NCBI GenBank assembly: GCA_037355855.1
Contig: CM074766.1
Coordinates: forward strand, 3,038,001-3,102,000
Reading direction: 5' to 3'
Source: Pseudo-nitzschia pungens
Lineage: Eukaryota; Bacillariophyta; Bacillariophyceae; Bacillariales; Bacillariaceae
DNA length: 64,000 nt
The stretch's first letter is position 1; each line of letters begins with the position of its first letter. A program made the position numbers and the translations under genes. The notes below the pieces were generated by a model, which was not told the origin of the DNA, did not search any database, and saw only the letters and a list, made by a program, of their open reading frames with translations. Positions 20,299-30,727 of this stretch are shown one piece after another.

Positions 20299-21297
20299 AT
20301 GGCGACCCCGATCAAAGAGCTCATCCACCTCATCCATGCCATCGAGGCCCTCGCCCCTCACGCTATGCAAGATCTGACCCGAGGCATCTGCCTCGCTGCC
20401 ACCCAAGCCATCGCTGGCGCCCAGGCCCATTCGCAGGTCCGCAATGGTGCCCCTGCGGCTATCCCTCGTGCCCCTTCGGACGAAACCAGCAACAACGGCA
20501 ACAACAACGCCAACAACCCAGCCCGCAACATTGCCCAGGGCCCTGGTGCCTTCCACGGAGAGGACTCGGATCTCTCGGACGACGAGGCCGGGCCCCTCCC
20601 CTACCACCCAACCCGTTCGACCCGGATTCTCAAAGGTACCCAGGCCATTCCATACCTTGAGGCCCGCGGCATCCCGCGCGACCGATGCGACGCCGACGTG
20701 AACGCTCTGACCCTCGGGCAACCAAACCTCCGTGCTAACGCAACCACCTGCGCCGCGTTCCTACTCACCGCCTTGGGTCTCCCCGCACCCAATGCAACTC
20801 TCAACAATATGTTCAATTCCAGCGGAACAGGCACCCTTACCAACCCGGGCCAGTTCCACCTCTCCCTTCTCCGCCACCTGCGCGACCACGACAGCGCAAT
20901 GTCCACTGCGGTGTCCTTTCTCCCCCTCCTCCAAACCCTTGCGGGCACTCCGGAAACCATCGCCAATGTCCCCACCCCCACCCCCACCCCCACCACTATC
21001 CAACTCATCACCGTCCAGTTTGACCCGCTCCCAACCGACGGACTCCCCCACCGCAAGAGTGGGTTCCTGCGCGTCGTCCTCCTCAACGGACTCCTTTTCA
21101 CCTTCAGCGAATGCTGCTTCTTCTACCACCTTGGCATCCAGGTCCAGCAATACGTTGACACCCCCTCCTATCTGGACCAATACCTCAGCAACCTTTTCTT
21201 CCGCAAAAGCTCCTGCGACTGTACCGGTGAGCGCCGCACCTTCTCCCACTGCGAAACCCGCTATTTCTGGGTTCCCACCGTCCCCGACCCCAACTAA
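20299..21297 (+). CDS. Unknown protein of 332 residues downstream of the tyrosine-recombinase relic
   Basis: The frame opens with ATG in good context (CCACCATGG) and ends at TAA 21295-21297. It begins with a helical N-terminus (IKELIHLIHAIEAL), then has a disordered Asn/Ala-rich stretch and an acidic patch (SDLSDDEAG). The more ordered C-terminal half is rich in Leu and Phe and carries a Cys-containing tail (CDCTGERRTFSHCETRYFW). I do not recognise the family. Being 220 bases behind the recombinase, with the same GC-rich codon use, it may be an extra ORF of that retroelement, as some YR elements carry one downstream. It could also be an independent gene. The Cys/His spacing near the end could bind a metal. 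Confidence 0.4.
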   Translation: MATPIKELIHLIHAIEALAPHAMQDLTRGICLAATQAIAGAQAHSQVRNGAPAAIPRAPSDETSNNGNNNANNPARNIAQGPGAFHGEDSDLSDDEAGPLPYHPTRSTRILKGTQAIPYLEARGIPRDRCDADVNALTLGQPNLRANATTCAAFLLTALGLPAPNATLNNMFNSSGTGTLTNPGQFHLSLLRHLRDHDSAMSTAVSFLPLLQTLAGTPETIANVPTPTPTPTTIQLITVQFDPLPTDGLPHRKSGFLRVVLLNGLLFTFSECCFFYHLGIQVQQYVDTPSYLDQYLSNLFFRKSSCDCTGERRTFSHCETRYFWVPTVPDPN

Positions 21298-21882
21298 ATC
21301 CCACCAACCACTGAACCCCCTAGTCTTGGGTTCCCACCTAATCCTTTAACCTCTATCCCACAACTTTAAAAGTTTTTTTATTTTTTAATTTTTTTTCCGC
21401 CTGGCCTACACCTGCTGATCTGTTGGTCAACACCTCCAGATAAGATGGCCCGAAGTGTTTTGATCCCGGTGCACACACCATGCTCAACGCAGCCGACGCA
21501 GCCCAACCAGATGGCGGCGGAGGGCAATGCACCTTTGCAACTGCTTCTAGCATGGGACTTAAGCCCTGCTATGTGCAGTCGCATATGCGATCACACTTTC
21601 TCTCTAGCAGCTTTGTTAGCCCGCCAAACCTATGTATTATAGTTAGTATACCTATACATAGGACCGCAGGTTCCATAGCTCCTAGGAGGGTTGGTCAACT
21701 AGCAACACGACACCTTCAGGTTGCTGGCCAGACAAGACGGCGCCCGGGAATTGGGCATAGCAGATTCACCAGATCTGCGTTCAACCCGACTTTGATTGTC
21801 GTTTTGATTGTCGTATCTGCGTTCGGAGCATCTCAATGAAGTTACAGTGTAAGAGTAAATAATCTTACGGTAATTTACCGTA

Positions 21883-21973
21883 CTACAGAATTCCTATCAG
21901 CTGTCCCCGGGTTTCAGTAGAAATTAGTAGTCGGGGACGTAGAACCGGGGGACAGCTGATAAGAATTTTGTAG
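21883..21973. mobile_element. Hairpin MITE, copy 1 (TA duplication)
   Basis: 91 bp with inverted ends CTACARAATTC...GAATTTTGTAG extending inward through TATCAGCTGTCCCC and its complement. It is flanked by TA on both sides (21881-21882, 21974-21975), the target duplication of Tc1/mariner-type elements. It has no coding capacity. Confidence 0.75.
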
Positions 21974-22329
21974 TATGGTGCATGATTATTGCTAGTACTT
22001 ATTGAACACAGTAGTGGTATAAGTACACAAAAAATAAAATTATTACCTAAGTTACTGTAGTATTATTTTTTTGTGGAACAAAGCTCACCTGTGATCTATC
22101 GATTTGATTTGGTTGATACTGTATTATTATCCGTGATGACGGGTACAAGTAACTTAAGTAAGTTCCTACCACGACCATAATTGCAACCAAGTTGCAAGTT
22201 AGATAACGCGGTCAAAACAAGTAAAAAGATCATAATATATATGTCTGGGACACGACCACTCATCATCAATTCGTATCTGGTACAGCATAGGTGCGACTAT
22301 TAAGCACGTGAAAAATAAACTTGCACATA

Positions 22330-22425
22330 CTACAAAATTCCTATCAGCTGTCCCCGGGTTTCAGTAGAAATTAGTAGTCGGGGACGTACTGTAGAACAGG
22401 GGGACAGCTGATAAGAATTTTGTAG
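22330..22425. mobile_element. Hairpin MITE, copy 2 (TA duplication)
   Basis: 96 bp, the same family and orientation as 21883-21973. It differs by one base near the left end and by a 5-base insertion in the centre. Flanked by TA at 22328-22329 and 22426-22427. It probably forms a hairpin with arms of about 26 bp. Confidence 0.75.
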
Positions 22426-23630
22426 TAGGGCCATAGGGTAAGATTAGCGTGCAATCTGGTTGCAATGTAAACAACGCCTTCGTCATCATGGATATTCTTC
22501 GGAGTATTAGTACTAGAAGCCTGACAAGACGAAAATTGATCAGTTCCATGCACACGATGAATCAAAGAAGGATTACAAAAATATTGCTCATAAGCGGCTG
22601 GTAATTATGTTGCACGTTATTTTTCAATAAATTGGTTCTTGGCGATCAATTAAGATGATCTCTTTCTCTCGCTTGAACTAATTCTTTCATTATCTTTAAT
22701 TAAGAAGATAATAGTGAACAAAGAAACCACGTATTAATAGTAGCGTATGTAGAATGAGATGCTTGATTCCCTAAAGAATATTGTTTCAGAACAGAATCAT
22801 GCTTTTGAAATGTAGTAATAGTGACTGGGCAGTCAACAATTGATTTTGGATAATAGCCAGAGAAGTGGATCGTGTGTAGAACGAGAATCACTGGTACGGT
22901 ACAAGAAGAAATTAATAAACATTTAATTACTTAATAAACTTTTTTAATGGGGACTCAAGGTAATAACATAATTTTAAAGAAATACAATAAATGCACTGAT
23001 AATATAAGACTGTTTTTCTGTCACTATTTTCAGAATGCTCTACACGGCTTTGAGAATTCTATGCCGTCGAAATGAAAGGTGTGATTCGCGTTCAATTGCA
23101 TCTTTTATTCTTTTATCAAATTTCAATTGTTGGTCTCACGGCTTATTTGCTAGTCCTAGAAATGTCGCGCTTACTAGTTTAGTCCATTGATAAAGCAAGA
23201 AATTATGACCCCCATAAGATCGTGAAAACAATACAGGATTGTTCCTCATCTCATTCTGATAGGTCTGTTAAATCATGTCGGATTTGGTTCTCTCTATGTC
23301 TTCCGCGGGGAGATTCCTCAATTTGAAAGTAAGGTTTACTACGGTAACCTTACTGTCCGCATTTCGTGTTCGGTTCGCATCATGATTTTTTATACCGTTT
23401 CCAACATTTCCAACTCGCAGGGTAAATCCTTACCTGCGAGAATGAGTAATTACGGTACAGGATTCAAACATCGGAACGTTTGTAGGAAGAAAACTCGACA
23501 CAAGTATCAGTAAATCCGTAAATTTTAAGAAATGTCGAAACTCATTATTCAACTCTCTTGAAATCCAATCATCAACTGGAAGAATAATCGATTTCCGAAA
23601 AACTCAACAAACAAGTTGACTGCGGCTATC

Positions 23631-25866
23631 ATGCTTGGTGGATCTCCCATCGACGACAACAAACAGGACCCATCCGGCACGTGTAATGGAAATGGAGTAG
23701 CTGTAAAAGAAACCCAGAAGCTCGCAATCGATGACGGCGGCGACACCGCTGACAATCGAAAGCGACGGTGCATGCTTTCGCTTGATGGAAACAATGAGGC
23801 CACAGGAATAAATTACGGAGGGGTTGCTCGTGGTGCACTCAACATGTCCAATGTTTATCTGGCGAACTCTTTGATCCATTTGGCATGTAAAGCGGGTGGA
23901 GGATTTGATCCGGATGGAAATAGATGCGTGAACCCACATGTAATGATTTACGGAATGAAACCAGCTGCTTTGATCAGCAACATTGCCGTTGCCGCATCTG
24001 TTTTGTCCTCTCTGTTCATGCCGCTGTTCGGCGCCATTATTGACTATACACCCCATCGCAAATGGGTAGGCGTCGGGACATCAGCCATGTTGGTTATCAT
24101 TACCGGAATTCAAATCTACACTGTCGAGGTGAGCTTGTCATCGCAATGTGGTGCGCAGAGAAATATTGTGTTGTGGATTCTTTGCGGATAGATGTGTGAC
24201 GGAAAGCCGTGAATAGGAGATGATGTCATTCTGGACAAGCCAAACGGCACCATTACAAAACTCTCCTTTCTCACACAACTTTTTTGAATTTCGTTCTCGC
24301 AGAGTACGTGGTTTGCAATGGCCATTCTTCAAGCAATCATTTTCATGTTTTACCACGTGCAAGTCATGACCCTCTTTGCGTACTACCCCGAAGTGGTGAG
24401 TATGGAGGAGTTCCGCAGCGTAACTGTCTATGCCGTCGCTGTTGTTGTTTTTTCAGAGCAAACGAACTAGTTTTGAGGAATCAAATTTTTGCTTCATGAT
24501 CCAAACTCTCAACCATCGCCGATTCACTGCTTTTGAAATTCTTGTTCTGAAGGCGGTAGATGTTGGACAAAACAGAGTGAATTCTTATATTTCCACATGG
24601 TCTTTTTGGCAATTTTTGTCGCAGTCTCTTGTGAATCTCGTCATCCTTCTCATATCGGGCACTGCAAAGTTAAACACAGTGAAAACTGCATGGCTTAGCC
24701 AGGGAGTTGTCATGGCGGTTACTTTCGTGTTTTTGAGCCTGTGCTGGTGGAAATTGCCTCACCGACCGCACAAGCATGCCTTGCCAAAGGGGCAGTCGCT
24801 ATTGTTGGCAGGATTCAAGCAAAACTTCAGAACATTCGGGAAAATGATGACGCACTACAAACGCAGTTTGAGATTGTTTCTGTTGTCAACTATTTTTGGC
24901 GAAGCAGCGGCATCGGCTGTTGGAACTACGGCCGTCGTGTTTTTGAACGGCAACCTTGGATTATCTGCGTTTAAAATTGGTGTCTTCTTCGAAATAAGTT
25001 TGATTGGCGTTGTATGTGGAACTAAGGTGAGGAATGAGAAGTCAACAATGTATCTTGATCAGTTCCTTGCGCTTGACGGGTGTTGCTTAGAAATGGTTTC
25101 GAATATCTGATAAAGCCATGCTTTTTTTCGAAATTTAGTGTGGAGCATGGGTTACTCGGAAATTCGACCCAATCAAAAGTTGTATATTGAGTGAAATAGG
25201 ACTTTTCATCACGGTCGCATGTGCGGTTTGGGCCGTTCAGGACGTCCGAGTGGACGAACTTTCCTACATATGGGGTTTCTCGATCGGCTTTTTTCTCGGA
25301 TGGTTTTACCCGGCCGAGAATGTGTAAGTTATCTCTTTTTGCTCTCTGATTCATTGTTTGCTACGCTACCGTCTGGTCGAAAACCTTATTTGTTTCTCTT
25401 TTTTCTGCTCCGTCTTCATTTGGCAGGTTCTATAGCATGTGTGTCCCCAGAAATCAAGAAGCTGAGCTCTCTGGATTCTTGTGAGTAACGTAAAATATGA
25501 ATGATATTGGGTTAGGATTTGATTTTCTCTGTGGATAATTGATAGCATGCGATCTAACGTTTCTTTGAATCACCCGACCCGTGTAACAGTGCTTGGGCCT
25601 CGCAAATTATGGCATGGTTTCCTCCTCTCGTCTTCTCGTTCATGGTACAGGCCGGGATCAGTCTCGCATGGGGATTGACCGTTATGGGTTCCATTTTTAT
25701 AATTTCTATTTTCTTCTTGCTCCTGATGCCCTCGTGGGACGTGGTGTTGGAAGAGGCCCGAACGGTAGTCGTTGATTTCGCGCCCGATTTCGTGCACGAA
25801 AACGACAATGCAGCAGAAAGCGAAGCTGTTGTCGGAACCACCGAGAACATGAAAACGGACATATAA
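23631..25866 (+). CDS. Atg22-like major facilitator transporter (six exons)
   Basis: A multi-pass membrane protein of about 530-560 residues. Exons by GT-AG sites in phase: 23631-24128, 24303-24395, an exon ending at 25026 (start 24457 or 24553), 25139-25323, 25427-25480 and 25590-25866. The first exon carries DYTPHRKWVGVG after a helix (motif A region). The fifth gives NQEAELSGFF, matching the conserved (N/G)xEAExFG motif of the vacuole effluxer Atg22 family, followed by AWFPPLVFSFMVQ. Atg22 proteins export amino acids from the vacuole during autophagy; whether this one does is inference. The start at 23631 is the first ATG, while the frame is open 15 bases further. The third exon is uncertain: the acceptor at 24456 adds 32 residues unlike the family, whereas 24552 fits family length better. 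It converges with polymerase eta 331 bp downstream. Confidence 0.75.
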
Positions 25867-26197
25867 GGTACCGTTTGCCAAACCGTATTTTGAGGCCGAA
25901 AAATGGTGATGCGCCAGGGAGCGAAACTATTGCGAAGACCACCGAGAGCACCTGAATCCATATCACTGTTCGAACAACGCGGACGGTCCATCACAGAAGG
26001 ACAATAGACCGCTCAAACGATTCCATAGTAGTTGCTTTTACATTTCCGTACCGGTAGGTTAATTTAGGATGATGAAAACCTCAAGTAGCAACAAAAGAAA
26101 CACTTTTATTTTTAAATAATACTGATGTAGTTCTATACTGCGATAGACAATATCTTTGCGATATCGCTGGGGTATTTGCACCTCTACTATTGCACCT

Positions 26198-29100
26198 CTA
26201 CCGTTTCCGAAAAAAAGCATCGATCCGTGGCGTTTTCTTGGAGCTTCCGGCATTCTTCCGCCGTCGATTCGCTGTAGATAACGCATAGTTCTCTCGATCT
26301 ATCGATGCGATATCCGTTGTTCGTGTGGAACGGTGCATGTGATGCAGCACAACGCAACGCAATGCAATGCGAAACAGAGGGTCAGAAACGTACCGGTTCT
26401 TAGGTGGGAGCAACACGGACCGCGGCGCGGTGCACAGGATTCCACAACAAGCTCGGTCCCGGGCTTCTCGGATCGAACACGAAACCCATGATCGTAACAA
26501 CAATACGCAGTATGATTAAAAAAAAAAACCCAATACGGCAGCACGGCGCTTTCGAAAAAGTTCTTACCGAACGATGCCTGCAGTTTTCTGGCAAACTCCA
26601 GGTCTTTGTCTTCCATCGTCTTGACGCCGCGGTTGGCAGTGGCAACCTCCGATGCTCGCCGATCGCCGCCCCGATCCGTCGCAATCCTTGTGGCGGCTCT
26701 CGACGATGGCAACCCGCCGCCAGCTGCGTGTGCGTGCGCGTGCGCGTGTTCGTCCGCGGATCCGGATCGGGCAAGCCGATCGCGGGACGAAAACGCAGAC
26801 AACGACAACGACACCGAGTTCGACTCGGACTCGGACGCCGCAACCAAAGGCGGCGGCTCCCCCCCGATTTCGGAATGGCTTCGTTTCGATGACGACGCGA
26901 TGTTGTCCCCCGTTCCGGTCATCGATGCGGGTGCACCGGTCGTCTCGCGCATCGCAAAGCCTTCCGATGCGGCAGCTTTGGTGCCGCGGAGGTCGTTTCC
27001 CGTTTGTGTTGCCGCCGATACCGAAGACGACGGCGGCGAAACGGCTTTGCCCGCAGACGCAACAGACGGTACCAAAACCGGTGAACCGCTGCTGCGTTGG
27101 TCTTCTTGTTTCGTGGTTGCTGTGCTGCGCTGCTGGGTCTGCTGGGTCTGGTGCTGCTGGGTCTGGGTCTGGGTCTGCTGCTGGGAAAAGAAGCACCGTA
27201 TCGTTCCGGTGGCGGCCCGGGAGGAAGATTCCGCAAAGTTACCGGCGGACAATCCGACTCCCCGCAGCGGATGGTTCCGGACGATGGGTCCCAGCCTGGC
27301 CCTGGCTTGTTCCAGCAGGGAGGCGCTCTTTTGGTGCCGGGTGCCCTCTCGCTCGGACGGGAAGCGAAGCCGCAGCGATCGGGTCCGGCGCTGGCTGCGG
27401 GTGCTGTTGATGTTGATGTTGCGGGTGCTGCTGCTTCTGCCGCTGCTGCCAGACGACCTTGACGACGACGACGACGCCGGCCGCGGTTTTTGTCCGTCGG
27501 GGGTGGTGTAGTACGTGTAGTTCAGGGTGCACGATTTCGGGTATCGCCGGTTGCGGGCCCTGTCCCTTTCCACCCGTTCCACGATCTCGGTGGCCAGCAC
27601 CGAGAGCCACCGATCGAAGATCTCGGCGTGGCTCTTGGTGGCGGAAAACGACTTGAAGGCGGTGATGGACTTGACGAGGGCGCCCGAGGTGTTCTTAACG
27701 GCCTCGTGGTCGATGCCGCGGCTGGCGAAAAAGACGAACCGCGCCGATTCGGGGGAGAGCCCCCCGCTCCCGAGCAACACCGGGAGCGGGACCGCGCCTA
27801 GATCCGCCATGGTGGCCGTGGATCCGAGTCGTTCCAGCGCATCGGCATCGGCATCGGAATTTTTGTTGTTAGTGTTAGTGTTGTTGTTGGTTTCATTGTT
27901 CGTCCCACCGTTCCAACGATCCCCCCGTTCCTGTTTTTGGTATTCCAGGAGCACCCTCAGAGCCGTCTTGCCCAGTTTGCCACCAAAGTTCCGGACCTTG
28001 GTGATCCTGGTTTCCGAAAGGACTCCGGGAAAGCAGCGGGGATACAAGACCGCCTGCCCGTTGGGTTTTCCGTACGAGGCGGCCAGTTTCGCCATGGTCT
28101 TGTTGGTGGATATCCCGGCGCTCATGGTAAAGCCGAGGGTCTTCCAAACGTCCTTTCGTATCCAGTGGGAAACCTCGCAGGCCCGGTTCAGGGCCCGTTC
28201 CAGGATGATGCTGCCGTCGTCGTTTTCGTCGTCGTCGTTTTCGTTTCCGGAATGATTCGACCCGCGCTGCTGCTGCTGCTTTGTTCGTTCCATGGAATTC
28301 CGATTCGTTGTTAGCCCCGCGACAACGGTCCCGTTCATTGCGGCCGCGTTCCCCCGGCCTTTGCTTTTAGGAGCATTGCAATCGAAATCGCGATCGCAAT
28401 CGAAATCGTCATTTTCGTCGTCGTCGTCGATGCCACGTTCGGCTCCCCCGTGGCGGTCCGTTCGATTCCGGCGGTGCTCGTCCTTGCCCTCGTCCTCGAC
28501 CTCGCGCTGGTAGCAGTAGTCCGTCAGATCCAGGTAGAATTCGTCGATGCTGGCGCGCTCCAGGACAAAGTCGTGCCCGGTCCGCCGGGTGATCCTTTCC
28601 CTCAGGCTCTCCAGGACGACCCCAAAGATCCGCGAGCTCGCGAGCCGGTAGCGTTCCAGGCAGGCCTTTCCCTGGTGGTGAAACCGCCGGAGCCCGTTCT
28701 CGGTGGTTCGGCAGCGCTCCCGCTCCTCCGGCGACAGGACAAAGATCTTTCGGTAGCTCGCTTCGATGCTGCTGCTGCTGCTGCTGCTGCCGCCGTTCTC
28801 GTCGTCGCATCCGCTTTCGTTTTCGTCGCATTCGCTTTCGCGGCTGTCGTTGTCCCCATCCTGGTTGCCGGCGGTTTTGGCATCGTGGCCAATGATTGGC
28901 AAGTGGATGGTGTAACACCCGGATTCGCTGCCGTTTCCATTCCCGTTAGTAGTGGCAGCACTAGTCGTAGTAGTATTGGTTGTCATTGTCATTGCTGTTG
29001 CTCTTGCTCTTGCTGTTGCCTTTGTTTTCGCCGCCACGTCGTCCCAGGAATCCCCCCGCTTGATCCCGTGTTCCCGCGCGGGATACGTAACGGCCAGCAC

Positions 29101-29319
29101 GGAATTCCATTGAAACAGGCAGAGCTCGACGTCGAGGGGCAATCCCAAACGGACCCGCTCGCACTGGGCGTAGAAACAATCCATGTCGAACAGCAGGACG
29201 CATCGATTGTGGTGTTGGTTTTGGTTTTGGATTCTTTGGTTGCTTTGCGGATGGGAGAGGACATTGTCGCGGCGACGCTTGCTGCTTCCGCTGCTGCTCT
29301 CGGCCACCAAGGACGGCAT
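26198..29319 (-). CDS. POLH: DNA polymerase eta (Y-family translesion polymerase), two exons
   Basis: About 950 residues; exon 1 is 29319-26568, the intron 26567-26299, and exon 2 is 26298-26198. Catalytic motifs: DMDCFYAQ (45-52), YPAREHGIKRGDSWDD (79-94) and SIDEFYLDLT (256-265); then GISTNKTMAKLA and KPNGQ in the thumb-proximal region and a little-finger segment (LNYTYYTTPD). An insertion of about 90 residues of Thr/Asn and acidic repeats (100-190) separates the first two blocks. The tail contains a PIP-like IRCFF, a MIU-like motif (LEFARKLQ) completed by splicing, and a terminal PIP box (RIDAFF). It bypasses UV photoproducts by inserting AA opposite TT dimers, working with ubiquitylated PCNA in the nucleus. 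The ATG at 29319 is preferred because the 38 residues upstream look untranslated. Confidence 0.85.
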
Positions 29320-30727
29320 GGTGTGTGTTGATGCGTGTGTGCGGTACGAGTGCGGTATGTGTTTCGTGCGCGTCCGCAGTTGGAACGAGATTCCGTCAAA
29401 TGAATAATGTATTGTAATGAATGAATGAATCAATCAATGAATCGATGCAACCCCATCCCAGACGCATTCACGAGCTCCCGGACTCGTTTCGGAGGGTGGG
29501 TTGCGGTGCTGTGTTTTGTTGTGGGAGACGACGAGGCGAGACCAGGAATTGGCGTTGTCAAACCGCTGGCAACTGGTCCCTCCGAGCGGGTGCGGACGGT
29601 ACGTCTATGCTACGCTACTCGCAATCAATCCCCGGGCAGCGGTAAGGTCTTATGCACGGATTGCCGAAATGCTCTCGGGGCTTTGAGGACGCTGTGATTA
29701 AAATTGCTCGGTTCGAGCGCGAATGCGGATTTGGTAATTAATTGCGGACTCACAAAAAAATATTTTGGATTCCTTTCTTGTTTGCCTGTCTCTTTCGCGC
29801 TTCTTGAAGTCTCTAGTGCATGCATCATCATCACACCATCATCCGTACGGTACGGGATAATCCTACTAGGGGTTGCGTACCGTAGTTCTTGCGATGGGGG
29901 GGACGAGATTTTGATTTTAAGTAAGAATTCGGGTTTCGTTTTTGGCTCGGCATCATGTTTTGGAAAAAAGGTTCGTACCGTAGAGCCTGAAGTTACCCGT
30001 AAACTTACCGCACGAACGCAAATACCGGGCAGCTCGGAATGCCGCGACTGTCCATCCGTCGTCCATTATAACGCCGTACAAGTACCACCGTAAGGTTAAC
30101 TTACCGGCAATGTTCTTTCTTATCTCGTACGTACTCGTACGTACACCGGTAAGTACGTACGTGTACGTAATTATGTTGTGGTTGCTTTTGGTTTTCGAGT
30201 TTGCATCGGACAACGGGACGCGAGAAACGAGAAGAAAAACTCGCAAGGTTTCTTCTTTTCCTTTCGTCTCGGTTGGTCAAACCAACACCGATGCGGAAAA
30301 AAGCCGACGCGGATGGCAAGATGTCGGTAAGCTATCTCAAAAAAAAGATTCGATAGTAGACGATGGCCGTTCCCGAAACTGCCCCCTGCAACGGCAATGC
30401 TACTGGGATGCATCTCGAAAAATTGAAAGGCTTTTGGATTGGATGGGGTGTGTTTATGTGAATGGACCATAAAAAAGCATTATATCAAGTAAATAATAAT
30501 AGTAGTACTATCATATTATATACTGTATATGATAACAGTTGGTGTAGTTTTAGCGTTTTATTGAGAGGTCACTACAGTATTTTTTGCCCAGTCGATCGCT
30601 TTCGAATTGTCACCCCGGGACTTTTGCTCCGCAATTCATCAGCAGCGTACATTTTGGGAAACTGTTTGAGCGAACGAACGTGACACTGGTGGTAGTTCTT
30701 GTCGAGTGCGAACAAACCATCAGGTCC
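29320..30727. other. Spacer between polymerase eta and OvoA
   Basis: 1.4 kb containing the promoter of polymerase eta (minus strand) and the 3' end of OvoA. A run of GAATGAATGAATCAATCAATGA lies at 29420-29442. A cluster of CGTACGT and GTACGGTAC palindromes lies at 29840-30165. Frames up to 129 codons have no recognisable domain and I do not call them genes. Confidence 0.5.

Larger units (their letters stand above)
21298..23630. other. Gene-poor stretch before the transporter, containing two MITEs
   Basis: Apart from the two hairpin elements described separately, no gene is supported. 21363-21400 is a T/A homopolymer run. GTATGTATTATAGTTAGTATACC at about 21631-21653 is AT-rich with short palindromes. 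Frames up to 119 codons at 21480-21839 show no domain and have skewed composition. The DNA from 22430 onward is low-GC intergenic sequence leading to the transporter start. Confidence 0.5.

Noticed and set aside
21480..21839. 119-codon frame in the spacer before the MITEs
   Set aside because: No domain, poor codon pattern and no neighbour support.
26606..27511. Plus-strand frames of 250-300 codons opposite polymerase eta
   Set aside because: Low-complexity mirrors of the GC-rich polymerase eta tail; the minus-strand protein has conserved motifs and the plus frames do not.
29421..29697. Small frames between polymerase eta and OvoA as genes
   Set aside because: They start in the GAATGAATGAAT repeat and have no similarity I can recognise.
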